64,000 bases of DNA from positions 66,099-130,098 of the forward strand of contig JACRQG010000024.1 in assembly GCA_016222805.1 (NCBI GenBank), given 5' to 3'. Made by a program: the position numbers and the translations under genes. Shown here piece after piece: positions 18,493 to 26,736 of the stretch; the first letter of the stretch is position 1, and each line of letters begins with the position of its first letter. The notes beneath the pieces were generated by a model. That model was not told the origin of the DNA and searched no databases. It worked only from the letters and a program-made list of their open reading frames with translations. The stretch comes from Verrucomicrobiota bacterium (GTDB lineage Bacteria; Verrucomicrobiota; Verrucomicrobiia; Opitutales; Opitutaceae).

Positions 18493-19290
18493 TCAGGCGG
18501 GGGCAACGGGGCGCCCCAGGGAGGCCGGGACAGCTTCGACGGTGCGCAGGATCCTCGAGACATCGGCGACGAGGTCGTGGTATTCCCGCGAAAGGCGGGT
18601 TTCCCCGGTGCGCGGATACGGCAGCGGGACCGCGATCTCGCGGTGAATGCGTCCGGGGCCGGCCGACATCACCAGGATCCGGTTCGAAAGAAAAACCGCC
18701 TCGGCCACCGAGTGGGTGACGAAGAAAGCGGTCCAGGCCCCGTGGCCGCGGATGGCGAGCAGTTCCTCGTTGAGGTGCTCGCGAGTCATTTCGTCGAGCG
18801 CGCCGAAGGGCTCGTCGAGCAGGAGGATCTTCGGCCCCAGCGCCAGGGCTCGGGCGATCGAGACGCGCATTTTCTGTCCGCCCGAGAGCTGGCGCGGGTA
18901 GGCCCCGGCCTTGTCGGCGAGGCGCACGAGATCGAGGACCCGGCGCCGCGTGGCCGTGCGCTCGGCCGCCGGGACGCCGCGCAGTTGCTGGGGCACCTCG
19001 ACATTGTGGGCCACGTTGAGCCAGGGCAGCAGCGTCGGTTCCTGGAAGACGAAGGCGATTTCCGCCGCCGCATCCTCCGGGGTGACGCCATCCACGATCA
19101 GGCTGCCACCGCTGATGGGGCTGAGTCCGGCGAGCAGGCGCAGGAGCGTGGACTTGCCGCAGCCGCTGGGCCCGATCAACGAGAGAAAGTCCCCCGGACG
19201 CGCGGAAAACGAGATGTCCTCCAGCACCAACGGGCCGTCGCCGAAACGCTTGGCGACGTCGCGGAACTCGACAAGAGGCGGCTCGGACAT
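18493..19290 (-). CDS. ABC transporter ATP-binding protein (SsuB/ThiZ-like)
   Basis: Cytoplasmic ATPase of the importer. The start is the ATG giving MSEPPLVEFRDVAKRFGDGP; the open frame extends 63 codons further but without coding character. Walker A is GPSGCGKST, the signature LSGGQKMRVSIARAL, Walker B ILLLDEPFGALD, and the switch FFVTHSVAEAVFLSNRI. Length is 265 residues. It is first in the transporter operon (ATPase, permease, binding protein). Confidence 0.92.
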   Translation of the reverse strand: MSEPPLVEFRDVAKRFGDGPLVLEDISFSARPGDFLSLIGPSGCGKSTLLRLLAGLSPISGGSLIVDGVTPEDAAAEIAFVFQEPTLLPWLNVAHNVEVPQQLRGVPAAERTATRRRVLDLVRLADKAGAYPRQLSGGQKMRVSIARALALGPKILLLDEPFGALDEMTREHLNEELLAIRGHGAWTAFFVTHSVAEAVFLSNRILVMSAGPGRIHREIAVPLPYPRTGETRLSREYHDLVADVSRILRTVEAVPASLGRPVAPA

Positions 19291-19393
19291 CGGACCACGA
19301 GTGCGCCGGGGGGCCGGTCGGGTGTCGAGGGAGAAAGTCGTTTCCGCCGCGACGGCGTAGTCTTGCGCCCCGAGTGGCGGCGGGCGGGGAGCC

Positions 19394-20665
19394 TTACGGC
19401 AGCTCGACCTGGAAGAGACGGACCACGTGCGGAGCGGGGGCGGGTGACTTCGCGGGATCGAAACCCTCCCAGCCGGCACCGGCGACCACGACCGGGCGGC
19501 CGTTCATCAGCGTCACCAGCGAGAGGTCCTGGAGATCCGGCAGCCCGGCCGCCAGGACGGTGCAGCCGGTGAGGGCATTCAGTTCGGCATTCAGGGCGAA
19601 TTTCACGACGCGCTGTGGCTCCACGCCATTCTGCGTGGCGACGAGACCGTCGGCGGCAAGGATCAGGCCATCAATGCCGAGCAGGGTGGCGTTCGGCGGT
19701 GGGGTGAACTGGTGGAGCGCCCGGCTGGCGAGGTCCAGGGCGAAAAGACCGTGGGAGTAGTCGGCGACCAGGAGGGTGCGGCCGCGCAAGGCGATCCCCT
19801 GGAGTGAGGCGAACCGGGGCGAGTCGACGACCTTCTCCATCTCCTCGGCGCCGGGAGCGAATTTCCAGATCACCGGAGCCTTGAAGTCGGTGGCGTACAC
19901 GGTGCCGTCGGGCGCGACGAGGAGATCGCCGAGGGCGTGATCCCGGCCGTCGTCAGGCACGGGGATGATTCGGCGGACCTCGCCGCTGCGCAGATCGAAT
20001 TCGGCGAGCCCGGCGGCACCGCGCCATTCCGACGTATAGCCGGAAACCTCCGGCACCCCGGCCATCGCCGCCCAGAGAGCGCCACGCGCCTCGTCCAGGG
20101 CGAGTCCGAAGAGTCCGAGCAGGCCTTCGTCCTCGACGCTGAAGCGGGTGACCTGCCCGCCGCGGTCCCGTCGCCAGATGCCCCGGAGGTGAACATCGCT
20201 GAGGAAGAGATCGCCGGTCGCCTCCCGGTAGGCGATGCCCTCGATGATACCGGCGCGCCCATCGATCTTTCCGACGAGTTCGACCTGCCCACGCGGGGCG
20301 CGGTGAGACGCGAGCCGTTCGAGCACGCGGCGGAAGGGAGGTGTGCCCTGCAGGGACGCAAAATCGGGGTCGCGTTCCGCCGGGAGGTACACGCCGAGAT
20401 CGGCGAGGCGGTCGAGGGCGGCGAGCGCCGCGTCCCTTTCGCCGAGGAGGGCGGAGAAGGCCGCCAGGTTGTAACGGTAGAGCGGGGAATCGGGTCGCCG
20501 CTCGAGGGCGGCCCGGGTGGCTGCACGGGCCGCCGCGAAGTCCTTCCGTGCGGCGGCGGCGCGGGCGTCCGCGCGAAAGTCAAGGTGCGAGCGCTCCGGC
20601 GGCTCGGCGGCGGTGGCGGCGACGAGACCCGCAGTGAGGAGCATAGAACCCAGGCGTAGGCTCAT
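19394..20665 (-). CDS. secreted protein: TPR-like N-domain fused to SMP-30/gluconolactonase-like propeller
   Basis: A signal peptide (MSLRLGSMLLTAGLVAATAA) directs export. Residues about 25-110 are helical and TPR-like (AARKDFAAARAATRAALERR; PLYRYNLAAFSALLGERDAA). The remainder is a six-bladed propeller of the SMP-30/gluconolaconase-like type: IIEGIAYREATGDLFLSDVH, LLGLFGLALDEARGALWAA, GDLLVAPDGTVYATDF, LQGIALRGRTLLVADYSHGL. The length of 423 residues reflects the fusion. Enzymatic activity is not certain because the metal-binding residues cannot be assigned. It ends about 100 bp before the ABC ATPase start in the same direction and could share its transcript. Confidence 0.75.
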   Translation of the reverse strand: MSLRLGSMLLTAGLVAATAAEPPERSHLDFRADARAAAARKDFAAARAATRAALERRPDSPLYRYNLAAFSALLGERDAALAALDRLADLGVYLPAERDPDFASLQGTPPFRRVLERLASHRAPRGQVELVGKIDGRAGIIEGIAYREATGDLFLSDVHLRGIWRRDRGGQVTRFSVEDEGLLGLFGLALDEARGALWAAMAGVPEVSGYTSEWRGAAGLAEFDLRSGEVRRIIPVPDDGRDHALGDLLVAPDGTVYATDFKAPVIWKFAPGAEEMEKVVDSPRFASLQGIALRGRTLLVADYSHGLFALDLASRALHQFTPPPNATLLGIDGLILAADGLVATQNGVEPQRVVKFALNAELNALTGCTVLAAGLPDLQDLSLVTLMNGRPVVVAGAGWEGFDPAKSPAPAPHVVRLFQVELP

Positions 20666-20716
20666 AGGGAAAGTGAGGAAGGAATCCTCAGCCAGGCCGG
20701 GGTGCCCCGGGTGGTT

Positions 20717-21925
20717 TTACTCGTATCGCAGGGCGTCGATCGGATCGAGCTGGGCCGCTTTCCACGCCGGGTAGAATCCGGAGATGATGCCGACCATCGC
20801 GCTGCCCGCCACCGAGATGAAGATCCACATGGTGGGGACGAGGACGGGCCAGCCGTTGTAGTTCGACAGCGCCTGCGAGCCGGCGATGCCGGCCGCCACC
20901 CCCGCCATGCCCCCCAGCGAGCTGAGCAGAATTGCCTCGATGAGAAATTGCATGAGCACGTCGCGCCCGTGGGCGCCGATGGCGAGGCGGATGCCGATCT
21001 CGCGGGTGCGCTCGGTCACCGACACCAGCATGATGTTCATGATCCCGATGCCGCCGACGATCAGGGAAACGCCGGCGATCCCGGCGAGCAGGCCGGTCAT
21101 GGTCTTGGCCGTCTGGGTGGCGGCGGTGGCGAGTTCCTCCTGCGTCCGCACGGTGAAGTCCGGTTCGCGGCCGCGCCGGCGCTGGGTGAGCAGATCCTCG
21201 ATGGCGGTCTTGACGTCCGCGATCTTCTCCGGGGCGGCGGCCTGGATTCGGATCATGCTGATGGACGTGCGGCGGGAGACCCGGCGCATGTGCGACGTAT
21301 AGGGGATGAGGACGACGTCGTCCTCGTCGGAGCCGAAAATGCTGAATCCCTTCTGGGAGAGCACGCCGAGGATGCGGAAGGGGAGGTTGCGGATGCGCAG
21401 GGTCTGGCCGACCGGATCCTCGTTGGGGAACATCTGGTCCGCGACCGTCTTGCCGATCACGCAGACCTTGGCGAGCGACTTAACCTCCTGTTCGGTGAAC
21501 ATCGCGCCCGAGCCCATGGGCCAGTTGCGCACGTAAGGGTAGTCCGGGCCGACGCCGTTGACGTTGGTGCTCCAGTTGAGGCCGTTGGCGAGGACCTGGT
21601 TGCGATCGCGCACCTCGGGGCTGAGGCCGTCGATGTCCTTGACCTCGGCGGCGATGGCCTCGGCGTCCTCGGGCGTGAGGGTGACGGAGCTGCCGAAACC
21701 GCCGCGCATGCCGCCGGAGGTGAAGCTGCCGGGCATGACGGTGATGAGGTTCTGGCCGAGGGAAGCCACCTGGGCTTCGACCTGGGCCTTGGCGCCGCTG
21801 CCGATGCTGACCATCGTGATCACGGCGGCGACCCCGATGATCATGCCGAGCGCGGTGAGCAGCGACCGCATGGTGTTGCGGCGCAGGGCGCGGAGGGCGA
21901 CACGGAGAGTGTTGGAAAAACGCAT
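20717..21925 (-). CDS. macB: MacB-type ABC transporter permease (MacB_PCD + FtsX)
   Basis: Mechanotransmission-type permease of a tripartite efflux pump, with the ATPase on a separate chain. An N-terminal helix (RSLLTALGMIIGVAAVITMV) is followed by a large periplasmic MacB_PCD domain containing LGQNLITVMPGS and the SGGMRGGFGSSVTLTPEDAE stretch. Three C-terminal helices complete the FtsX domain (GIGIMNIMLVSVTERTREIG is the diagnostic segment). The C-terminus DPIDALRYE is the usual family ending. Length is 402 residues. The ATPase stop lies 10 bp upstream, and the order adaptor-ATPase-permease is conserved. Confidence 0.92.
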   Translation of the reverse strand: MRFSNTLRVALRALRRNTMRSLLTALGMIIGVAAVITMVSIGSGAKAQVEAQVASLGQNLITVMPGSFTSGGMRGGFGSSVTLTPEDAEAIAAEVKDIDGLSPEVRDRNQVLANGLNWSTNVNGVGPDYPYVRNWPMGSGAMFTEQEVKSLAKVCVIGKTVADQMFPNEDPVGQTLRIRNLPFRILGVLSQKGFSIFGSDEDDVVLIPYTSHMRRVSRRTSISMIRIQAAAPEKIADVKTAIEDLLTQRRRGREPDFTVRTQEELATAATQTAKTMTGLLAGIAGVSLIVGGIGIMNIMLVSVTERTREIGIRLAIGAHGRDVLMQFLIEAILLSSLGGMAGVAAGIAGSQALSNYNGWPVLVPTMWIFISVAGSAMVGIISGFYPAWKAAQLDPIDALRYE

Positions 21926-21935
21926 GGTCGGGCTC

Positions 21936-22715
<780 letters not shown>

Positions 22716-22747
22716 GGCGTGGCCGGGAGTCAGAGAAGGGAGGCGTT

Positions 22748-24292
22748 TCAACGTCCGCCGCGGCTTCCACCGAAGCTGCTGCGCCCGCCGCCGCCACTGA
22801 ACGGATTGGAAGACTGACCGCCCGGGGCCTGGGTGACGATGGGCGCGGCGCCGGGCATGGTGACGCCGGTGATCACGACGTCGCCGTCCTTCAGGCCGTC
22901 GAGGACTTCGGTGTAGAAACCGTCCGAGACCCCGAGACGGACCGAGATGGGCCGGACCTTCTTCTCGAGGGCATCGGCGTCGACAAAGGTGTAGAGCGTG
23001 CGCGTGACGATGGTGGTGTTGAAACCGCGTTCGCCGGCGCCGCCGCCCCCGCGGCTGAAGCCGCCGCCTCCACCGCCACCGCCGCCGGGACCCCCGCGGC
23101 TGCCGCCGTCGCCGCGCTTGCGGCCGCCGGGCATGGCCATGCGGGCGGCGACGAGGTCAGGGTCGAGGCCCTTCTCCTTCGCCAGCGCCTTGGCCTTTTC
23201 AATCTGTTCGGGGGACGCCGGCGTGCCTCGTTCGAAGCCCACCGCGCGCATGATGCCGAAGATGGCAGTCATCCGCTCGTCGTCGGTCATGCCTTCCGGG
23301 CCGCCGGCCTTGCCGCCGCCCTTGGTTTCGCCGCCCGGGCCTGGGGCGGGCGCGGCGAGGACTTCCTGGGGGACGCGCACGCGCAGGGCGCCGTTGGCGA
23401 TGCGGAGGACGCCGGGCCGCTGCTGCACGATGATCGAGACGTTGGCGGTCATGCCGGGCTTGAGCCGCAGGTCGTCGTTGGCCACGTCGATGATGGTGGC
23501 GTACGAGACCACGCTCTGCTGCACGCTGGCGGCGTTGCGCACCATGCGGACCTTGCCGGCGAAGGTGCGGTTGGGGAAGGCGTCGACGGTGAACTTGACC
23601 TCCTGGCCCTCGGAGATGCTGCCGATGTCGGCCTCGGCCACGGCGGCGTTGATCTGCATCTTGGTGAGGTCGTTCACGAGGGTGAAGAGCACGGGCGCGT
23701 TCATGTTGGCATTGACCGTGCGTCCCTTGTCCGTGCGCCGGTCGAGGATCATCCCGTCGATGGGCGCGGTGATGATGCAGCGCGAAAGATCCACCTTGGC
23801 GTTTTCCACCGCCGCGTTTCGGGTGAGCAGCTGGGCGTTGGACTGGGCGAGTTGCGCCTCGAGGTTGTCGAGCTCCTGCTGCGACACCAGCTTCTGCCCG
23901 TACAGTTCGCGGATTCGCTTCAGGTTCACCTGCAGGAGCTGGTTGTTCGCCTTGGTTGATTCCAGATCCGCCTCGGCCTGCCGCAGGCGCTGGACGAAGG
24001 TCGATTCGTCGATCTTGGCGAGCACCTCGCCGGCGGTGACCTTGGAGTTATAGTCGACCATGACCTCCTTGATCTGGCCCGACACCTGGGCGCCCACGTC
24101 GACGGTGACCACGGGCTGGAGGTCGCCGGTCGCGGTGACCGACTGGGTGATGTCGCCGACACCCGCCTTAACCGTCTGAAACTCCGGCTTCTTCTCACCC
24201 TTCTTGTCGAAGTAGTACCAACCGCCGCCCGCGCCCGCGGCGAGCACCAGGAGCAGAACGATAAGACCACCGTAACTTTTTGATTTGGCCAT
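22748..24292 (-). CDS. macA: MacA/RND-type periplasmic adaptor with glycine-rich insert
   Basis: Membrane-fusion protein bridging the MacB pump to an outer-membrane channel. The start is the ATG giving MAKSKSYGGLIVLLLVLAAG, an N-terminal anchor. Then come the barrel-sandwich (VGAQVSGQIKEVMVDYNSKV), a coiled-coil hairpin (RLRQAEADLESTKANNQLLQ; LDNLEAQLAQSNAQLLTRNA), the lipoyl return (IITAPIDGMILDRRTDKG) and the beta-barrel (VKFTVDAFPNRTFAGKVRMV). A roughly 115-residue insertion before the final domain contains a helical part (MTDDERMTAIFGIMRAVGFE) and glycine runs. The protein also ends in a Gly/Ser/Arg-rich tail. 514 residues; no TolC partner is adjacent. Confidence 0.88.
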   Translation of the reverse strand: MAKSKSYGGLIVLLLVLAAGAGGGWYYFDKKGEKKPEFQTVKAGVGDITQSVTATGDLQPVVTVDVGAQVSGQIKEVMVDYNSKVTAGEVLAKIDESTFVQRLRQAEADLESTKANNQLLQVNLKRIRELYGQKLVSQQELDNLEAQLAQSNAQLLTRNAAVENAKVDLSRCIITAPIDGMILDRRTDKGRTVNANMNAPVLFTLVNDLTKMQINAAVAEADIGSISEGQEVKFTVDAFPNRTFAGKVRMVRNAASVQQSVVSYATIIDVANDDLRLKPGMTANVSIIVQQRPGVLRIANGALRVRVPQEVLAAPAPGPGGETKGGGKAGGPEGMTDDERMTAIFGIMRAVGFERGTPASPEQIEKAKALAKEKGLDPDLVAARMAMPGGRKRGDGGSRGGPGGGGGGGGGFSRGGGGAGERGFNTTIVTRTLYTFVDADALEKKVRPISVRLGVSDGFYTEVLDGLKDGDVVITGVTMPGAAPIVTQAPGGQSSNPFSGGGGRSSFGGSRGGR

Positions 24293-24524
24293 GACTTGGG
24301 AGGAGGGAAAGAGGAGCTGGGAGGTAGGAACGAAACACCGGTGAACCGCGCGGCGGCAACACCAGACTGGCTGGCGGTCCGCAAAGACGCAGCGACCGGG
24401 GAAAGGTGACGGAGATTTCTGGTTGGCGGGGCTTTGGGCCGGGGGGCGGCTCACCCAGCGGCGACGGCGGAAGCATGGAAGGCGGGGCACGGGGAAATCG
24501 AGCCTCGAATCGCGGTGCCCGCCC

Positions 24525-24787
24525 TTAGCCGGAACGATGCAGTCGAAGTCGACGTGCACCGCAGCAATGTAGCCGCGACGACCTCGTCGCGGAGCGGGGC
24601 GCGGTCGCCCCGCCCACAGGTCACCGTTTCGTCAGTGGACTCCCGCAGGTGCGTCAGCCCGACTGCCGCAGCAATGTAGCCGCGACGACCTCGTCGCGGA
24701 GCGGGGCGCGGTCGCCCCGCCCACAGGTCACCGTTTCGTCAGTGGACTCCCGCAGGTGCGTCAGCCCGACTGCATGGTTCCGGCTTA
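24525..24787. repeat. two 107-bp tandem copies bounded by inverted termini (MITE-like element)
   Basis: Copies at 24559-24665 and 24666-24772 appear identical. The pair is bounded by near-perfect inverted ends of about 21 bp (TTAGCCGGAACGATGCAGTC at 24525 onward, and its inverse ending at 24787; 19 of 21 match). The last 49 bp of each copy recur identically but inverted at 36869-36917. No open frame in it looks coding. It occupies the 570-bp gap between the MacA gene and the WYL regulator, where I see no gene. Confidence 0.8.
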
Positions 24788-24861
24788 GCCGGATCGCCGG
24801 CGGCGAAAGGGTGATGCCGCGGGGGCGGGAACGTTTCCGGGGCCGCGCGGGCCCGGCTACG

Positions 24862-25845
24862 TCAGCCGTAAATGGCCCCCAGCCGGGCGGCGGTCTGGCG
24901 CAGGTGGTCGCGGAGTTCGGTTGGGCGGAGCACCTCGGCCTCGGCTCCCCAGGACAGTACCCAGGCCGCGATTTCGGGCAGGGCGCCGAGCCGGAGCTGG
25001 AGTTCGAGCCTCCCGTCGGCCAGGTCGCGGAGCGCCTGGGATTCGTGCCATTCGCGTTCGCGCACGCGATCGGCGACCGCCGCGCTGAACCGGATCGTCA
25101 CCTCGAAGTTGCCGCTTCCGCCCAGCACCCCCAGCGCGGTGGCGAAAAACTTCTCGGGCGAAAAGTCGTGGGGGCGGACGAAGCGGGTGGCCAGGCCCAC
25201 GGCCGCGGAGATCCGGGGCAGGGCGAAAGTGCGAAGGGCGGCGCGCCCGACATCATAGGCAATCAGGTACCAGAGGTCCTCCCGCAGGGCCAGGTGGTAG
25301 GGGCGGACGCGCCGGCGCGAGGAGCGCTTCTCCCCGGGCTTGCGGTAATCGAACTCCACTTCGCGCTGGCGGAGGACCGCCGTGCTGAGGGTGTTGAAGA
25401 CCGCCAGATCGGCGCGACCGAGGCCGACGTTCCGGAAGGAGACGGACTGCAGTTCCTCGGCCGGCGAAAAGGTGATGCGGTCCTTCAGTCCACCGGTGAG
25501 CTTCTCAAACGAAGCCTCGAGTTGCCGGTGGAACGGCGTGCCGCGGTATTGCTCGAGGGCCTTGCGGGCGACCAGCAGGGCGAGAAGTTCGCCCTCCGTG
25601 ACCTGGACGGTCGGAAAGGACGAGACCGGGTGGGTGTAGCGGTAGGCCTGGATGCGCGGATCAAACTCGATGGGCAGCTCGAGCCGGTCGCGCATGAAGG
25701 CGATGTCGCGGACGATGGTCTTCCGATTGACCTCCAGCAGGGCGCTCAGCCGGGTGCAGTTGGTGAACGCGCCCCGCCGCAGCTCCTCGTGGATGCGCAG
25801 CATCCGTTCGATGGGCGGCCGGGAAAGCTGGGAGCGGGAATCCAT
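24862..25845 (-). CDS. WYL-domain transcriptional regulator
   Basis: DNA-binding regulator of 327 residues, probably ligand-responsive. The start is the ATG of MDSRSQLSRPPIERMLRIHE; the open frame runs about 230 codons further, through the divergent gene, as a shadow. An N-terminal winged helix (CTRLSALLEVNRKTIVRDIA) is followed by a linker (VTEGELLALLVARKALEQYR) and the WYL domain (RRRVRPYHLALREDLWYLIA, with the W-Y-L motif). The C-terminal WCX part is VTIRFSAAVADRVREREWHE and onward. It is divergent from an unknown gene across 69 bp that hold an 8-bp-arm palindrome, a likely operator. Confidence 0.9.
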   Translation of the reverse strand: MDSRSQLSRPPIERMLRIHEELRRGAFTNCTRLSALLEVNRKTIVRDIAFMRDRLELPIEFDPRIQAYRYTHPVSSFPTVQVTEGELLALLVARKALEQYRGTPFHRQLEASFEKLTGGLKDRITFSPAEELQSVSFRNVGLGRADLAVFNTLSTAVLRQREVEFDYRKPGEKRSSRRRVRPYHLALREDLWYLIAYDVGRAALRTFALPRISAAVGLATRFVRPHDFSPEKFFATALGVLGGSGNFEVTIRFSAAVADRVREREWHESQALRDLADGRLELQLRLGALPEIAAWVLSWGAEAEVLRPTELRDHLRQTAARLGAIYG

Positions 25846-25873
25846 CGAAAAAAAGAGAGAACCAATTTCGAGT

Positions 25874-25894
25874 GTGGGACAAGCAATGTCCCAC
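25874..25894. promoter_or_regulatory. palindromic operator candidate between WYL regulator and divergent gene
   Basis: GTGGGACA and TGTCCCAC form perfect 8-bp inverted arms around AGCAA. It is centred in the 69-bp divergent spacer, about 30 bp from one start and 20 bp from the other. This is the expected place for an autoregulatory site controlling both genes. Confidence 0.6.
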
Positions 25895-25914
25895 CTGTGG
25901 GGTAAGCTTCCCCC

Positions 25915-26547
25915 ATGAACTCCCGCTCCTCCACCGCTCCCGCCGCTGCCGTCCGCCCCGATCTTGTCTGGATCCATGATGGGGTCCGCCACCGGGCCAC
26001 GGTATGGCCCGATGTCACGTTCGCGCGGGAGGGTTCGGCTGGCCGCTGGATCAAGGCCGAGCCCTCGGACGGGGCGCTGGCTTCGGCGGCCCTGGGGGTC
26101 GGCCCGGCCGCCTGGCGGCGGTTTCTCGAATTTGTGCCGGCGGCGGAGCGGGAGTTCCTCGAGCGGTTCACCTTTTCCCGTCTCGGGGCGTTGCTGGTCC
26201 TGGTGCGGTGCCCGGGGCTGCTGGCGGAGTTGACGTCCACGCCGGCGCTCACCGCCTACCTGGCGGCGCACCGGAGCCTGCGCGGGGGAGGCGAGGCCCG
26301 CTGGGCGGAGATTGCCGCCGTGCAGGAACGAGAGGGCATCTTCGGGGTGCTGCAGTGGCTCGGTCTTCCGTCTTCGCGCCAGACCCTGGGAATCCTGCGC
26401 CAGATTTCGGACCCCGACCTGCCGGTGCGGCTGCTGGAACCGCTGCGGTCGGCCCTGTGGGAACCCGAGGTCATCTGGAGCCTGGCCCACACGGCGCCGC
26501 TGACGGATGAGCAACTGGCCCGGGCCTGCCATGCCCTGGCGGCGTGA
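25915..26547 (+). CDS. unknown protein, 210 residues, divergent from WYL regulator
   Basis: No family is recognised. There is no signal peptide and no membrane helix, so it is probably cytoplasmic. The first third is beta-rich and small (VWIHDGVRHRATVWPDVTFA). The rest is helical and leucine-rich (WRRFLEFVPAAEREFLERF; LGALLVLVRCPGLLAELTST; VQEREGIFGVLQWLGLPSSR), ending ALRACHALAA-like with acidic/helical character. Paired with a WYL regulator across a palindrome, it is the most likely target gene. A GC hairpin follows before the convergent kinase gene. Confidence 0.7.
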   Translation: MNSRSSTAPAAAVRPDLVWIHDGVRHRATVWPDVTFAREGSAGRWIKAEPSDGALASAALGVGPAAWRRFLEFVPAAEREFLERFTFSRLGALLVLVRCPGLLAELTSTPALTAYLAAHRSLRGGGEARWAEIAAVQEREGIFGVLQWLGLPSSRQTLGILRQISDPDLPVRLLEPLRSALWEPEVIWSLAHTAPLTDEQLARACHALAA

Positions 26548-26663
26548 GATGTTTCCGACGGACTTGGCGACCGTGCCCCCGCGATGTACCAGGGAAGACG
26601 CGGTGGCACCGTGGTTGGTCTTGAACGGCGGAGTTCAGGATGCCGGGTGGCGGTGCGAAAGGC

Positions 26664-26683
26664 GCGGGGTGGGGTCACCCCGC
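26664..26683. terminator. hairpin between convergent genes
   Basis: GCGGGGTG and CACCCCGC form a perfect 8-bp stem with a GGGT loop, midway in the 189-bp spacer between the unknown gene and the converging kinase. It can serve either strand, though neither side has a long T-run. Confidence 0.45.
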
Positions 26684-26736
26684 CTACAGGGTGGCACCGG
26701 GAGACCCGTGGCCACGAAGAATACGGGAGCGGCCAG

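Noticed and set aside
19291..19393. TPP or other riboswitch ahead of the NMT1-like ABC operon
   Set aside because: The 103-bp gap lacks the TPP conserved words (CTGAGA, ACCTGAT) and any terminator hairpin with a T-run.
24559..24772. CRISPR array
   Set aside because: Only two adjacent 107-bp units without spacers and no cas gene nearby.
24649..25905. 418-codon plus-strand frame over the repeat and the WYL gene
   Set aside because: Most of it is antisense to the WYL regulator, and the start lies in the tandem repeat. No recognisable fold.
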